DNA of 6,687 nucleotides from Candidatus Bathyarchaeota archaeon (GCA_937877765.1 CALGBN010000106.1:1-6687), one strand, 5' to 3'. Counted from the first letter of the stretch, positions 1-5,908 are shown. Made by a program: numbers and translations. The notes: a model not told the origin generated them from the letters alone.

Positions 1-104
1 ACCCTGATGGCTTGCTGGTAGTAGGCTCCTTCTTCTATGCATTGCTTCTTGAAGTCCACTACCCCGGCGACGCCTTCCAGATCGCACACTATGTAGACTT
101 TCAT
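1..104 (-). CDS. M55 family (DppA-like) zinc aminopeptidase, N-terminal fragment
   Basis: This is the 5' end of a gene that runs out of the window; 34 full codons are visible, starting MKVYIVCDLEGVAGVVDF. That opening, with Asp8 and Glu10 in a D-x-E-G motif straight after the first beta strand, is the start of peptidase family M55. In Bacillus DppA, the D-aminopeptidase of this family, Asp8 and Glu10 are zinc ligands, and the numbering here is the same. Known members are cytoplasmic decameric metallopeptidases that cleave short peptides, some of D-amino acids; the substrate here is unknown. The ATG lies 6 nt after the stop of the upstream regulator gene, so the two are very probably co-transcribed. 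No strong Shine-Dalgarno is visible, only an AGATGA stretch overlapping the regulator's stop. The remaining ligands (two His, one Glu in the family) lie outside the window. Confidence 0.8.
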   Translation of the reverse strand, partial: MKVYIVCDLEGVAGVVDFKKQCIEEGAYYQQAIR

Positions 105-110
105 CTGTAT

Positions 111-932
111 TCATCTGATGGGTTCGTAAAGGTCTAACACGAGTTGATTATCAGCTGCACCTATGTTGTGTGTTTTCTCAAGGCATTCTGCTTTTCTAAA
201 CTCGTAACCATTTTCCTTTACCCAGTTATAGAGACGCATCCAGAGTTCACCTATCTCGCTTAGGTCTCGACAGATTGTTACTGCGTATCTTCCACCCGAG
301 AAATCCTTGATGTTAATCCCCTCATCTGTATACTCATCTTCTACCTTGATCCAGAACTCGTACCCGTACTCCTTTTTGCCTTTCATCGGGTTCGGGTTAT
401 TGAATCCATAGATGGGGTGTTTCTCTAGATCACCCAAGATTCCTTTGCCTGTGGCCCATTTTATCAGCATCTCGGCTGCTTCATGTTCTGGGCTCTCCGA
501 TACCGCCCTGAAGCTTGCTACACGCATGGGCGATAACTCAACTATCTTTACATCTAATTCCATTTCATCATGTCTCCTTTCATACATTTTTCTGATTAAC
601 TCGGCTTGATGCTGCTCTTCTTGTTGCTGTTTCCACAGTGTTGTCTGATATGTGTCCACGATGCTTGTGAGTATCTTTTCGCCATCTTCCCTAAGCCTGT
701 AACTTCCTCTTCTGGGGTTTTCTATTATCTGGGCTTCTGTGAGTGTGGTTAGGTGGTGGTTTAGGGCAGTCTTACTGAGTTCTGTGTTTTCTTGGAGGAT
801 GCTGAACTCTGTTTCTCCTTTCAGTAGGGTTGATAATATCTTGAGTCTGTGGGGGTTTCCTAACGCGTTTAATAAGTTACTCAGTTGGGCAGTGTTTTCC
901 TCTAGGGTTTTATTGAGCAGGTCATCTTTCAA
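111..932 (-). CDS. ArsR-type winged-helix regulator fused to a GyrI-like effector-binding domain
   Basis: This 273-residue protein is a one-component transcription regulator. Residues about 17-92 form an ArsR-like winged helix: GNPHRLKIL (25-33) matches the family's opening helix, the recognition helix is near 52-66 (SKTALNHHLTTL), and the wing is near 72-81 (NPRRGSYRLR). The ArsR metal-binding Cys motif is absent, so metal sensing by that route is unlikely. Residues about 96-125 (QQQEEQHQAELIRKMYERR) look like a charged helical linker, perhaps a coiled coil. Residues 127-273 resemble the GyrI/AraC-type effector-binding fold, which binds small hydrophobic or cationic molecules, with the typical stretches PMRVASFRAV and YEFWIKVEDE. 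The start is TTG at 932; the next upstream in-frame codons lead to TGA with no other start. It is followed after 6 nt by the M55 peptidase, a plausible target operon. The ligand is unknown. Confidence 0.85.
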   Translation of the reverse strand: MKDDLLNKTLEENTAQLSNLLNALGNPHRLKILSTLLKGETEFSILQENTELSKTALNHHLTTLTEAQIIENPRRGSYRLREDGEKILTSIVDTYQTTLWKQQQEEQHQAELIRKMYERRHDEMELDVKIVELSPMRVASFRAVSESPEHEAAEMLIKWATGKGILGDLEKHPIYGFNNPNPMKGKKEYGYEFWIKVEDEYTDEGINIKDFSGGRYAVTICRDLSEIGELWMRLYNWVKENGYEFRKAECLEKTHNIGAADNQLVLDLYEPIR

Positions 933-960
933 TCTTAATCAAGAGTTGCTCGCCTTTTTC

Positions 961-984
961 CTTTAATAAGTGTATTGTATAATT
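961..984 (-). promoter_or_regulatory. Candidate TATA region for the regulator-peptidase operon
   Basis: On the minus strand two A/T boxes precede the TTG start at 932: AATTATA (978-984) and CTTATTAAAG (961-970). The first would place transcription start near 955 with a leader of about 22 nt. The second would place it near 940 with a very short leader. The first box lies inside the inverted repeats, which fits repression by blocking TBP/TFB. Which box is used cannot be decided from sequence. Confidence 0.4.
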
Positions 985-1000
985 AGTACAATAGTACTAA
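973..1000. promoter_or_regulatory. Two interlocking inverted repeats, probable operator of the ArsR-GyrI gene
   Basis: One repeat has 7-bp arms TATTGTA (973-979) and TACAATA (987-993) around a 7-bp spacer. The second, TTAGTACAATAGTACTAA (983-1000), has perfect 7-bp arms around AATA. The right arm of the first overlaps the left arm of the second. They lie 41-68 bp before the TTG start of the regulator and cover its likely TATA box. The size and symmetry suit a dimeric winged-helix protein, so autoregulation is the simplest inference. The distal end also touches the T-run that ends the VOC gene. Confidence 0.6.
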
Positions 1001-1005
1001 AAAAA
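999..1005 (-). terminator. T7 run, terminator of the VOC gene
   Basis: Reading the minus strand, the VOC stop codon (TAG, 1016-1018) is followed 10 nt later by seven consecutive T. There is no GC-rich stem before it. Such U-runs are sufficient to terminate archaeal RNA polymerase. Confidence 0.55.
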
Positions 1006-1015
1006 CTGAATAAGC

Positions 1016-1375
1016 CTACTCTTTTTGGACCATCTGCACGAGGAATCCATTAGAGTCACGTACAGTAATGATATGTCTCTTAGTATCCTCGTTAAAGACC
1101 GGCCCATCAACCCAGTAACCTTTGGATTCTAGGTCTTTATGCGCTTTCTTGATATCATCAACGAGTACACTGAAGTGGCTGTAACCCGGGTTGTCCGCTG
1201 GACGTGTCTTGTTGATGTCTATGGTCATTCCGAACTGGGTCTTGAGTTGAACCGCTTCCCTACCTCCATGCTCAAAGCGTCTCACAAGCGTGCATCCTAG
1301 ATCCGTGTAAAACTTGACTGCTTCATCAAGGTCTGTGGCGAAAAAGTGTATGTGATCCATTCCTAAGTGTTTCAT
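1016..1375 (-). CDS. VOC superfamily (glyoxalase/bleomycin-resistance fold) protein
   Basis: This small cytoplasmic protein is a single vicinal-oxygen-chelate unit made of two beta-alpha-beta-beta-beta modules. Module one opens MDHIHFFATDLDEAVKFYTDLG and module two GYSHFSVLVDDIKKAHKDLESKG; it ends with VRDSNGFLVQMVQ, the usual final strand. Counting from the ATG at 1375, the positions that bind metal in glyoxalase-type members are His8, Asp53, His67 and Gln114. The last is normally Glu, so metal binding or catalysis may differ. Such proteins act as dimers in roles from glyoxalase or dioxygenase to drug binding; the substrate here cannot be named. A TTG at 1384 would add three residues, but the ATG at 1375 aligns with the usual VOC start and is preferred; neither has a visible Shine-Dalgarno. 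The gene is divergent from the radical SAM gene, and a T7 run separates it from the regulator. Confidence 0.82.
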   Translation of the reverse strand: MKHLGMDHIHFFATDLDEAVKFYTDLGCTLVRRFEHGGREAVQLKTQFGMTIDINKTRPADNPGYSHFSVLVDDIKKAHKDLESKGYWVDGPVFNEDTKRHIITVRDSNGFLVQMVQKE

Positions 1376-1412
1376 ACTATTCAATGGGTCGTAAACCCTA
1401 AAACCTTAACGA

Positions 1413-1425
1413 CTACTATATATTA
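1413..1425. promoter_or_regulatory. Candidate TATA element in the VOC / radical SAM divergent gap
   Basis: The gap between the VOC and radical SAM genes holds CTACTATATATTA. TATATA at 1418-1423 is self-complementary and could act on either strand. It fits the VOC gene best, with transcription start near 1394 and about 20 nt of leader. For the radical SAM gene it would put the start at or slightly inside the ATG, which conflicts with a Shine-Dalgarno-like AGGCGAT at 1431-1437, 4 nt before that ATG. Confidence 0.4.
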
Positions 1426-1441
1426 GTTTCAGGCGATTCTA

Positions 1442-2464
1442 ATGAATACGCGTCTCAGAGCCGTATCCAACTTTTCTATTACAGATAAATGCAACGGCAG
1501 ATGCAAAATGTGCAACATATGGAAGACAGAGCCAAGACAGGAGCCCAGATTAGATCAAATAGAGAACTTTTTTGATGAGAACACTTGGATTCTGCGAGAC
1601 CTAAGATTCATCCAGTTGACAGGCGGAGAATCCTTCCTCAGAAAAGATCTGCCAGATATTGTTGAAATCGTGCATCACGCGGTCCCGGGTGCCATGATAT
1701 GGATTCCCACAAATGGGCTGCTCCCAGACGAGATACATGAATCAACACGATTAATATTAAACAAGATAACTGGTTCAAAGCTTGGAATCACGGTTTCTCT
1801 CGATGGGGACGCAGAGATGAATGATACCCAACGAGGCGTAGATGGAGGTTTTAGAAAAGCGGTTCAAACCATCAAGAATCTTAGCGGTTTGAAAAAGGAA
1901 CATGGATTCGGACTTACAACTGGATTCACTCTCACTGACGAGAACTATGTCTATGCACCTATTGTGCAGAAAATCGCGTACAGACTCGGCGCCGATTTCA
2001 GTTTTAGACCCATCAACTTCAGCGAACACTACTACCAGAACATAGATCAGCAGGATACGTTAAAACCTGACCAGATTCTCCCCTATCTTGACTATGTTGC
2101 GATTAACCTCAAACGAGAAAAAGGTGTTATTAAATCAGTTACAAATCTAGCCTACATCAAGGGTGCCAAGGAATTCATCAAAGGACAGAGGGCCCTCAAA
2201 TGCTCAGCTGCAAGTGAATCAGTATACATCGATACCGTTGGTGATGTCTATCCCTGTCTAATTATGAACCAGAGACTTGGAAACATCTACCAGAATAGTC
2301 TAGAAGATATATTGGCTTCACCGAGTGCATGGGAGGCTCGTGAAATAATACAAAACCTAGATTGCCCAACATGCTGGCTGGAGTGCGAGGTCTATAGGAA
2401 TTTATTAAAAGATAGAAAGAGGCTGTTTGACGCCTTTTTATGGGCGGTTACTTTGTCCTCTTGA
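1442..2464 (+). CDS. Radical SAM enzyme with SPASM-like C-terminal domain
   Basis: This 340-residue protein is a radical S-adenosylmethionine enzyme. CX3CX2C at Cys17, Cys21 and Cys24 (CNGRCKMC) is the ligand set for the SAM-cleaving 4Fe-4S cluster. [11 protein letters not shown] (60-70) is the GGE motif that contacts the SAM amino group, and later barrel strands include IPTNG and VSLDGD. The C-terminal part carries Cys254, Cys272, Cys308, Cys311 and Cys315, with [13 protein letters not shown]; this spacing is typical of SPASM/twitch domains that bind one or two auxiliary Fe-S clusters. SPASM enzymes often mature peptides or proteins, but others act on small molecules. No precursor peptide was seen beside it, so the substrate is unknown. 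The ATG is preceded by AGGCGAT at 4 nt, and an in-frame TAG lies 16 nt upstream. Its 3' end overlaps the convergent parvulin gene by 17 bp. Confidence 0.85.
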   Translation: MNTRLRAVSNFSITDKCNGRCKMCNIWKTEPRQEPRLDQIENFFDENTWILRDLRFIQLTGGESFLRKDLPDIVEIVHHAVPGAMIWIPTNGLLPDEIHESTRLILNKITGSKLGITVSLDGDAEMNDTQRGVDGGFRKAVQTIKNLSGLKKEHGFGLTTGFTLTDENYVYAPIVQKIAYRLGADFSFRPINFSEHYYQNIDQQDTLKPDQILPYLDYVAINLKREKGVIKSVTNLAYIKGAKEFIKGQRALKCSAASESVYIDTVGDVYPCLIMNQRLGNIYQNSLEDILASPSAWEAREIIQNLDCPTCWLECEVYRNLLKDRKRLFDAFLWAVTLSS

Positions 2465-2726
2465 TGATGTGGTAACCAAACTGGGTCTTCACAGGCTCTT
2501 TGGTGGTCTCACCGACATTCAGGTCAAAAGCAGCTTTCTCAAAAGGCTTGACCATCTGTCCTCTACCAAAAGCACCGAGATTACCTCCACGCTTGCCTGA
2601 TGGACATGTGCTGTGTTTCTTAGCCAAGTCCTCAAAATTTGCTCCGCCTTTCAACTCTTCAAGTAGTTTTAGTGCCTGGCTTTGTTTCTCTACGAGAATA
2701 TGACTCGCTGTTATCTTTGATGCCAT
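2448..2726 (-). CDS. Parvulin-type peptidyl-prolyl cis-trans isomerase, single domain
   Basis: At 92 residues this is a stand-alone parvulin catalytic domain, about the size of known archaeal and small bacterial parvulins. It catalyses cis-trans isomerisation of X-Pro bonds as a folding helper. The active-site pattern is complete: His9 (ASHILV), Cys41 ([18 protein letters not shown]), Met58 and Phe62 ([11 protein letters not shown]), and His86 in the final strand (FGYHIIK). There is no signal peptide or membrane segment, so it should be cytoplasmic. Pin1-type phosphate-binding residues are not apparent, so it probably accepts ordinary prolyl bonds. The ATG at 2726 has no Shine-Dalgarno, and a TATA-like box about 24 bp upstream suggests a leaderless mRNA. 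Its 3' end overlaps the radical SAM gene on the opposite strand. Confidence 0.92.
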   Translation of the reverse strand: MASKITASHILVEKQSQALKLLEELKGGANFEDLAKKHSTCPSGKRGGNLGAFGRGQMVKPFEKAAFDLNVGETTKEPVKTQFGYHIIKRTK

Positions 2727-2743
2727 ACAGATTTCACTGATTG

Positions 2744-2754
2744 ATATGTTAAAA
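2744..2754 (-). promoter_or_regulatory. TATA-like box of the parvulin gene
   Basis: The minus strand reads TTTTAACATAT here, centred about 24 bp before the ATG at 2726. That spacing puts transcription start at or within a few bases of the start codon, so a leaderless transcript is likely. This agrees with the lack of a Shine-Dalgarno. Confidence 0.5.
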
Positions 2755-2762
2755 GTGTAATG

Positions 2763-2768
2763 AAAAAA
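2763..2768 (-). terminator. T6 run after sat
   Basis: After the sat stop codon (TAA, 2779-2781) the minus strand is pyrimidine-rich and reaches six consecutive T at 2763-2768. No stem precedes it. This fits an archaeal U-run terminator between sat and the parvulin promoter. Confidence 0.5.
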
Positions 2769-2778
2769 GAAGAGAGGG

Positions 2779-3933
2779 TTACTCGACGAAAGGCTGCTTA
2801 TGCTTTAAGATAGCTTCGGTTACCTCTGGACGCATCTGAGTATCATCAGGATACTTTCCCTCTGACAATAACTGACGCATCACTCTACCCTTGTAGTTGA
2901 CCCTGTCTTCTTCTCCATGTGGACAAATCTTGTCGTTTTGGGGTCCACCACACTTGTTACAGTGGAAGAAGTTTCTGAAGAATATTGGTGCAATTCCCAG
3001 ATCAGGATAGTCCTCGAATATCTCCTGTGCCTCGAAGGGTCCATAGTAGCTGCCTACTCCTGCATGGTCTCTGCCTACGATGAAGTGGCTGCATCCATAG
3101 TTCTTTCTGACGATAGCATGGTGTATCGCTTCTTTTGGTCCAGCGTACCTCATTTCCATCTCCAGTGTAACCAGTATCGCCGCGTTCTTCAGGAAATAGT
3201 TCTTGATCAAAGCCTCATAGCTCTCAAGAATAACGATGTCCGTGAAGTCGCCTACCTTTTTCTTACCGATCAACGGGTTGATGAACAAGCCGTCAACAAA
3301 GCTCAACGCAGTCTTCTGCACATACTCGTGACCAATATGGGGAGCGTTCCTTGTCTGGAAACCCGCGACTGTTCTCCAGCCTTTCTCTTTGAAGAGGAAC
3401 CTAGTCTCCTCGGGCTTGAGCCTGTACTGAGGGAAAACTCCGGGGGTCTCATTGAATAATTCAAGTTCTCCACCTACTAGTACCGGGTTCATATTTGCTG
3501 TCTTCTGAACTCCGGGGTGCTCAGCGTCATTAGTCTTGTAGACGTTCTGGCAGTAGGTCTCCTTGTCCCATCCGTACTTTTCTTCGACTTTAATTATGGC
3601 GAAGTTTTCGCTGTTGCTACTGATTGTGATTGAGTCGCCTTCCTTGAATTTCTCAGAGTCCTTCTCGCTAACATCAAGTAGAATCGGGATAGTCCAAGGC
3701 ACGTCATTGGATAATCTGCCCTTATCTACAACTGCGTCAAAATCGTTCTTAGTCAGAGGTCCTTTTAGGGGACTGTAGAGTCCGACTGCGATGTTCTCCA
3801 AGTCGATACGCAGCTCAGTGCTCACATCTACCTTTGGTAGTTCTTTTGCTTCCTCGATCCTTTTGTCGATGAGGGCTGCTCTTGTGAGCTTATTGATTAG
3901 TTTTCCACCGTGTGGTCTTGGCATAGGGGTCAC
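2779..3933 (-). CDS. sat: Sulfate adenylyltransferase (ATP sulfurylase)
   Basis: This protein makes adenosine 5'-phosphosulfate (APS) and pyrophosphate from ATP and sulfate, or runs the reverse reaction. Its 384 residues match the single-function prokaryotic enzyme. The N-terminus has PHGGKLINK, as in the family. The nucleotide-binding motif [12 protein letters not shown] is at 193-204, MRYAGPKEA at 261-269 and GRDHAGVG at 287-294. A zinc knuckle ([15 protein letters not shown]) uses Cys325, Cys328 and Cys337, with a nearby His; it occurs in archaeal and some bacterial Sat proteins. There is no fused APS kinase domain, and no APS kinase or reductase gene is in view, so direction and pathway (assimilation or sulfur respiration) stay open. 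The GTG at 3933 overlaps the stop of the upstream small gene as GTGA. An ATG at 3924 would give MPRPHGG and is a fair alternative. Confidence 0.95.
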   Translation of the reverse strand: MTPMPRPHGGKLINKLTRAALIDKRIEEAKELPKVDVSTELRIDLENIAVGLYSPLKGPLTKNDFDAVVDKGRLSNDVPWTIPILLDVSEKDSEKFKEGDSITISSNSENFAIIKVEEKYGWDKETYCQNVYKTNDAEHPGVQKTANMNPVLVGGELELFNETPGVFPQYRLKPEETRFLFKEKGWRTVAGFQTRNAPHIGHEYVQKTALSFVDGLFINPLIGKKKVGDFTDIVILESYEALIKNYFLKNAAILVTLEMEMRYAGPKEAIHHAIVRKNYGCSHFIVGRDHAGVGSYYGPFEAQEIFEDYPDLGIAPIFFRNFFHCNKCGGPQNDKICPHGEEDRVNYKGRVMRQLLSEGKYPDDTQMRPEVTEAILKHKQPFVE

Positions 3934-4133
3934 TCGATGTATCCTAGTCGCCTGAGTCGCTCACGTATGAGTTCCTCTTCCTCTGCGGTGTATTCTGTTT
4001 CTTCGGGGAACTCGTTCTCTAGTAGAAGTTCTATGTATTCTTCTACTGTGGCGATGCTGGTGCCTTCGATTTTCTCGGCTACCTTGTCTACGAGTTCTTT
4101 GCTTATTTCTATTGCAACTTTTTCGTCGCCCAT
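3930..4133 (-). CDS. Small acidic ribbon-helix-helix-like protein coupled to sat
   Basis: This 67-residue protein has the outline of a CopG/ribbon-helix-helix (RHH) fold: a strand (KVAIEI, 5-10), helix A (KELVDKVAEKIEG, 12-24) and helix B after TSIATVEEYIELLLENEF (25-42). It then has an acidic link and a final helix ending [11 protein letters not shown]. That tail resembles the ERLxxLGY end I recall from other RHH-like proteins and some sulfatase- or phosphatase-related proteins (from memory, not checked). It has 21 acidic against 8 basic residues, which is unusual for a DNA binder, so it may be a Sat partner or regulator of activity instead. The ATG at 4133 is preferred over the GTG at 4142 because AAGGTGA, a strong Shine-Dalgarno, overlaps that GTG and sits about 5 nt before the ATG. 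The stop overlaps the sat start by 4 nt, implying translational coupling. Confidence 0.75.
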   Translation of the reverse strand: MGDEKVAIEISKELVDKVAEKIEGTSIATVEEYIELLLENEFPEETEYTAEEEELIRERLRRLGYIE

Positions 4134-4134
4134 C

Positions 4135-4145
4135 TTTTTCACCTT
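4135..4145 (-). promoter_or_regulatory. Shine-Dalgarno deciding the start of the small acidic gene
   Basis: The minus strand reads AAGGTGAAAAAG before ATG (4133). AAGGTGA matches the complement of the 16S rRNA tail, with about 5 nt spacing. The GTG at 4142, the furthest upstream start, is part of this motif and so is unlikely to be the true start. Confidence 0.7.
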
Positions 4146-4170
4146 GATACCATATTCAACGGGGTTTTAG

Positions 4171-4177
4171 ATATAAC
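4171..4177 (-). promoter_or_regulatory. TATA-like box of the small gene-sat operon
   Basis: The minus strand reads GTTATAT, followed by CTAAAAC. Transcription would start near 4148, giving a leader of about 15 nt that contains the Shine-Dalgarno. The box is divergent from the aIF2 gamma promoter about 55-70 bp away. Confidence 0.5.
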
Positions 4178-4231
4178 TCTTTACCAACCCTACCAATACA
4201 CTCACTATAGCATCAGTTAGCCCAGAGATAT

Positions 4232-4240
4232 GTATTTAAG
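4232..4240 (+). promoter_or_regulatory. TATA-like box of the aIF2 gamma operon
   Basis: GTATTTAAG lies in the divergent gap. Transcription start is expected near 4262, which leaves a leader of about 20 nt. That leader contains GGGGAG (4269-4274) before the apparent ATC start at 4282. Between 4143 and 4281 nothing else is recognised except this box, the opposing sat-operon box and a nine-codon ATG reading frame at 4230 that overlaps the TATA box. Confidence 0.55.
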
Positions 4241-4281
4241 GAAAGGTTCAGCTTCATAAACACTAACAGGGGAGATACGCC

Positions 4282-5520
4282 ATCGCAAAACTACCAAAAC
4301 CACCAGAAATCAACATAGGAACCATCGGGCACGTAGACCACGGAAAGACAACTCTAGTTCAAGCTATGACAGGGGAATGGGCGAGCCGCCACAGCGAGGA
4401 ACTCAAACGAGGAATCACAATCAAACTAGGTTATGCAGATGCGGCAATATACAAGTGTCCTAACTGCCCTGAGCCAGAATGTTACTGTACCTCTGAGATA
4501 TGCAGTAACTGTGGAGGAGAAGCGGAGCTACAGCGTACACTGAGCTTTGTTGATGCCCCGGGGCACGAGATACTGATGGCGACAATGCTTAGCGGCGCAG
4601 CTGTAATGGATGGAGCTATTCTGGTCATCGCTGCAAACGAGACATGTCCACAGCCTCAGACAAGAGAGCATCTTGCGGCAATTGAAGCAGTTGGGCTCAA
4701 GAACCTCATTGTTGTTCAGAACAAGATTGACCTTGTCTCAATTGAGCGAGCAGAGGAGAGTTACAAGGAGATCAAGAGCTTCCTAAAGGGAAGTATCGCG
4801 GAGAACGCTCCAATCATCCCAGTCTCAGCACAGCAGTTAATCAACATAGACCTCTTGGTACAGGCGATGCAGGAATATCTACCAACTCCTGAGCGAGACC
4901 CAGACCTCCCCCCGAGGATGTATATTGTTAGAAGCTTTGACGTAAACAAACCCGGAACTGCAATAGAGGATATGGTTGGTGGAGTCATCGGTGGAAGCAT
5001 TACACAGGGAAGCTTCCATCTGGAGGACGAGATCGAGATAAGACCCGGATTACCCCAGCGCCAAAAGAACAGGGTCAAGATGCGTGAGATTTATACCACC
5101 ATCACAAGCCTACACGTAGGAAACACACAGGTAGAAGAAGCCATACCCGGTGGACTCGCAGGAATAGGAACAATGCTAGACCCAAGCCTAACCAAATCAG
5201 ATGGCTTAGTAGGAAGTCTAGCAGGAAAACCAGGAACACTACCCCCAGTACTGGAAAGTATGGTGCTAGAGTACAGGCTATTCGACAAGGTAGTCGGTAG
5301 CATGACCGAGGAAAAGGTAGCAAAGATCGCAAAGGGCGAGAAACTGTTGCTTAACGTCGGCACCGCCAAGACCATGGGTGAGGTGTCTGATGTCAGCAAA
5401 AAGACCGTTGAGATGCAGTTGTCCATTCCAGTATGTGCACTGCCCGGAGACAGGGTAGCACTCAGCAGGCGTATTGGTGGAAGATGGCGTCTAATCGGCG
5501 TCGGAACAGTAAGTGGCTAA
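4282..5520 (+). CDS. eif2g: Translation initiation factor 2 gamma subunit (aIF2 gamma), apparent ATC start
   Basis: This is the GTPase core of archaeal IF2, which carries initiator Met-tRNA to the small ribosomal subunit. From the ATC at 4282 it has 412 residues, the usual family length. Motifs: G1 GHVDHGKT (16-23), switch 1 with RGITIKLGY (43-51), a zinc knuckle using Cys59, Cys62, Cys74 and Cys77, G3 DAPGHE (91-96), G4 NKID (147-150) and the SAQ motif, followed by domains II and III with the final PGDRVALSRR segment. The first ATG, at 4366, lies after the P-loop and cannot be the start. The frame is open back to a TAA at 4264-4266, and no ATG, GTG, TTG or CTG occurs between that TAA and 4366. 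ATC gives (M)AKLPKPPEINIG, the expected N-terminus, with GGAG 7 nt upstream. A sequencing error changing ATG to ATC is the main alternative. Confidence 0.95.
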   Translation: MAKLPKPPEINIGTIGHVDHGKTTLVQAMTGEWASRHSEELKRGITIKLGYADAAIYKCPNCPEPECYCTSEICSNCGGEAELQRTLSFVDAPGHEILMATMLSGAAVMDGAILVIAANETCPQPQTREHLAAIEAVGLKNLIVVQNKIDLVSIERAEESYKEIKSFLKGSIAENAPIIPVSAQQLINIDLLVQAMQEYLPTPERDPDLPPRMYIVRSFDVNKPGTAIEDMVGGVIGGSITQGSFHLEDEIEIRPGLPQRQKNRVKMREIYTTITSLHVGNTQVEEAIPGGLAGIGTMLDPSLTKSDGLVGSLAGKPGTLPPVLESMVLEYRLFDKVVGSMTEEKVAKIAKGEKLLLNVGTAKTMGEVSDVSKKTVEMQLSIPVCALPGDRVALSRRIGGRWRLIGVGTVSG

Positions 5521-5908
5521 GTTGCCATCCAAGATTCTCTGTGACACAAATTTTCTATTAATCCCCCTACGTTTTGGGGTTGATGTGTTTAACGAGACAG
5601 ATGACGCCATAAACGACATTACAGAGTTCTATGTCTCCACAAGAGTAATTGACGAGATCAAGCTACTAAAGAAAACAGCAAAGCCCAGCTTCGAGAAGGA
5701 GTTATTGTTTGCGTTGAAGATGGCTGAACTCTGCACTGTAATAGAGGATAACTCAACTGGGTTAGTTGATGATTCCCTCATTGACCTCGCAATAGAACAT
5801 GATTTGATTATCGGTACCAGTGACTCTGAGCTCCGGCAGAAAGCCCGAGCATATGGAGTAAAGGTAGTTTATCTGAGACAGAGAAGATACCTTGTTCTCG
5901 ATGGATAA
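5513..5908 (+). CDS. PIN-domain RNase of the Fcf1/Utp24-like archaeal family
   Basis: This 131-residue single PIN domain is a probable metal-dependent endoribonuclease. Its acidic residues are Asp11 (CDTNFL), Glu48 (VIDEIKLL), Asp86/Asp87 (LVDDSLIDLA) and Asp104 (GTSDSELR), a complete active-site set. The end, GVKVVYLRQRRYLVL, resembles the end of eukaryotic Utp24/Fcf1, which cleaves pre-rRNA in small-subunit maturation. Archaeal relatives are commonly next to aIF2 gamma, so a role in rRNA processing is more likely than a VapC toxin, and no antitoxin gene is beside it. The GTG at 5513 overlaps the aIF2 gamma stop by 8 nt, so translation is probably coupled; TTG at 5522 is an alternative start. 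The stop codon sits in the loop of a small hairpin. Confidence 0.85.
   Translation: MAKLPSKILCDTNFLLIPLRFGVDVFNETDDAINDITEFYVSTRVIDEIKLLKKTAKPSFEKELLFALKMAELCTVIEDNSTGLVDDSLIDLAIEHDLIIGTSDSELRQKARAYGVKVVYLRQRRYLVLDG

Noticed and set aside
2917..3459. 180-codon open frame on the plus strand opposite sat
   Set aside because: It lies wholly antisense to well-conserved Sat motifs, resembles no known family, and has no start-region signal. It is a shadow of sat codon use.
4230..4259. Nine-codon ATG frame before aIF2 gamma as its start or leader peptide
   Set aside because: It is in another frame, ends at 4259, and overlaps the predicted TATA box, so it probably lies upstream of the transcript.
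4282..4314. Shared A-K-L-P residues at the starts of aIF2 gamma and the PIN protein as a duplicated segment
   Set aside because: The codons differ (GCA AAA CTA CCA against GCT AAG TTG CCA) and the similarity ends at once, so coincidence is the simpler view.
4761..5426. Several minus-strand open frames opposite aIF2 gamma
   Set aside because: They are antisense to conserved aIF2 gamma sequence, overlap one another in different frames, and have low-complexity or hydrophobic composition typical of shadows.
5513..5908. PIN protein as a VapC toxin of a toxin-antitoxin pair
   Set aside because: There is no antitoxin gene beside it; it overlaps aIF2 gamma and its C-terminus resembles Fcf1/Utp24. 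The only RHH-like gene in the window is about 1.4 kb away on the other strand and coupled to sat.
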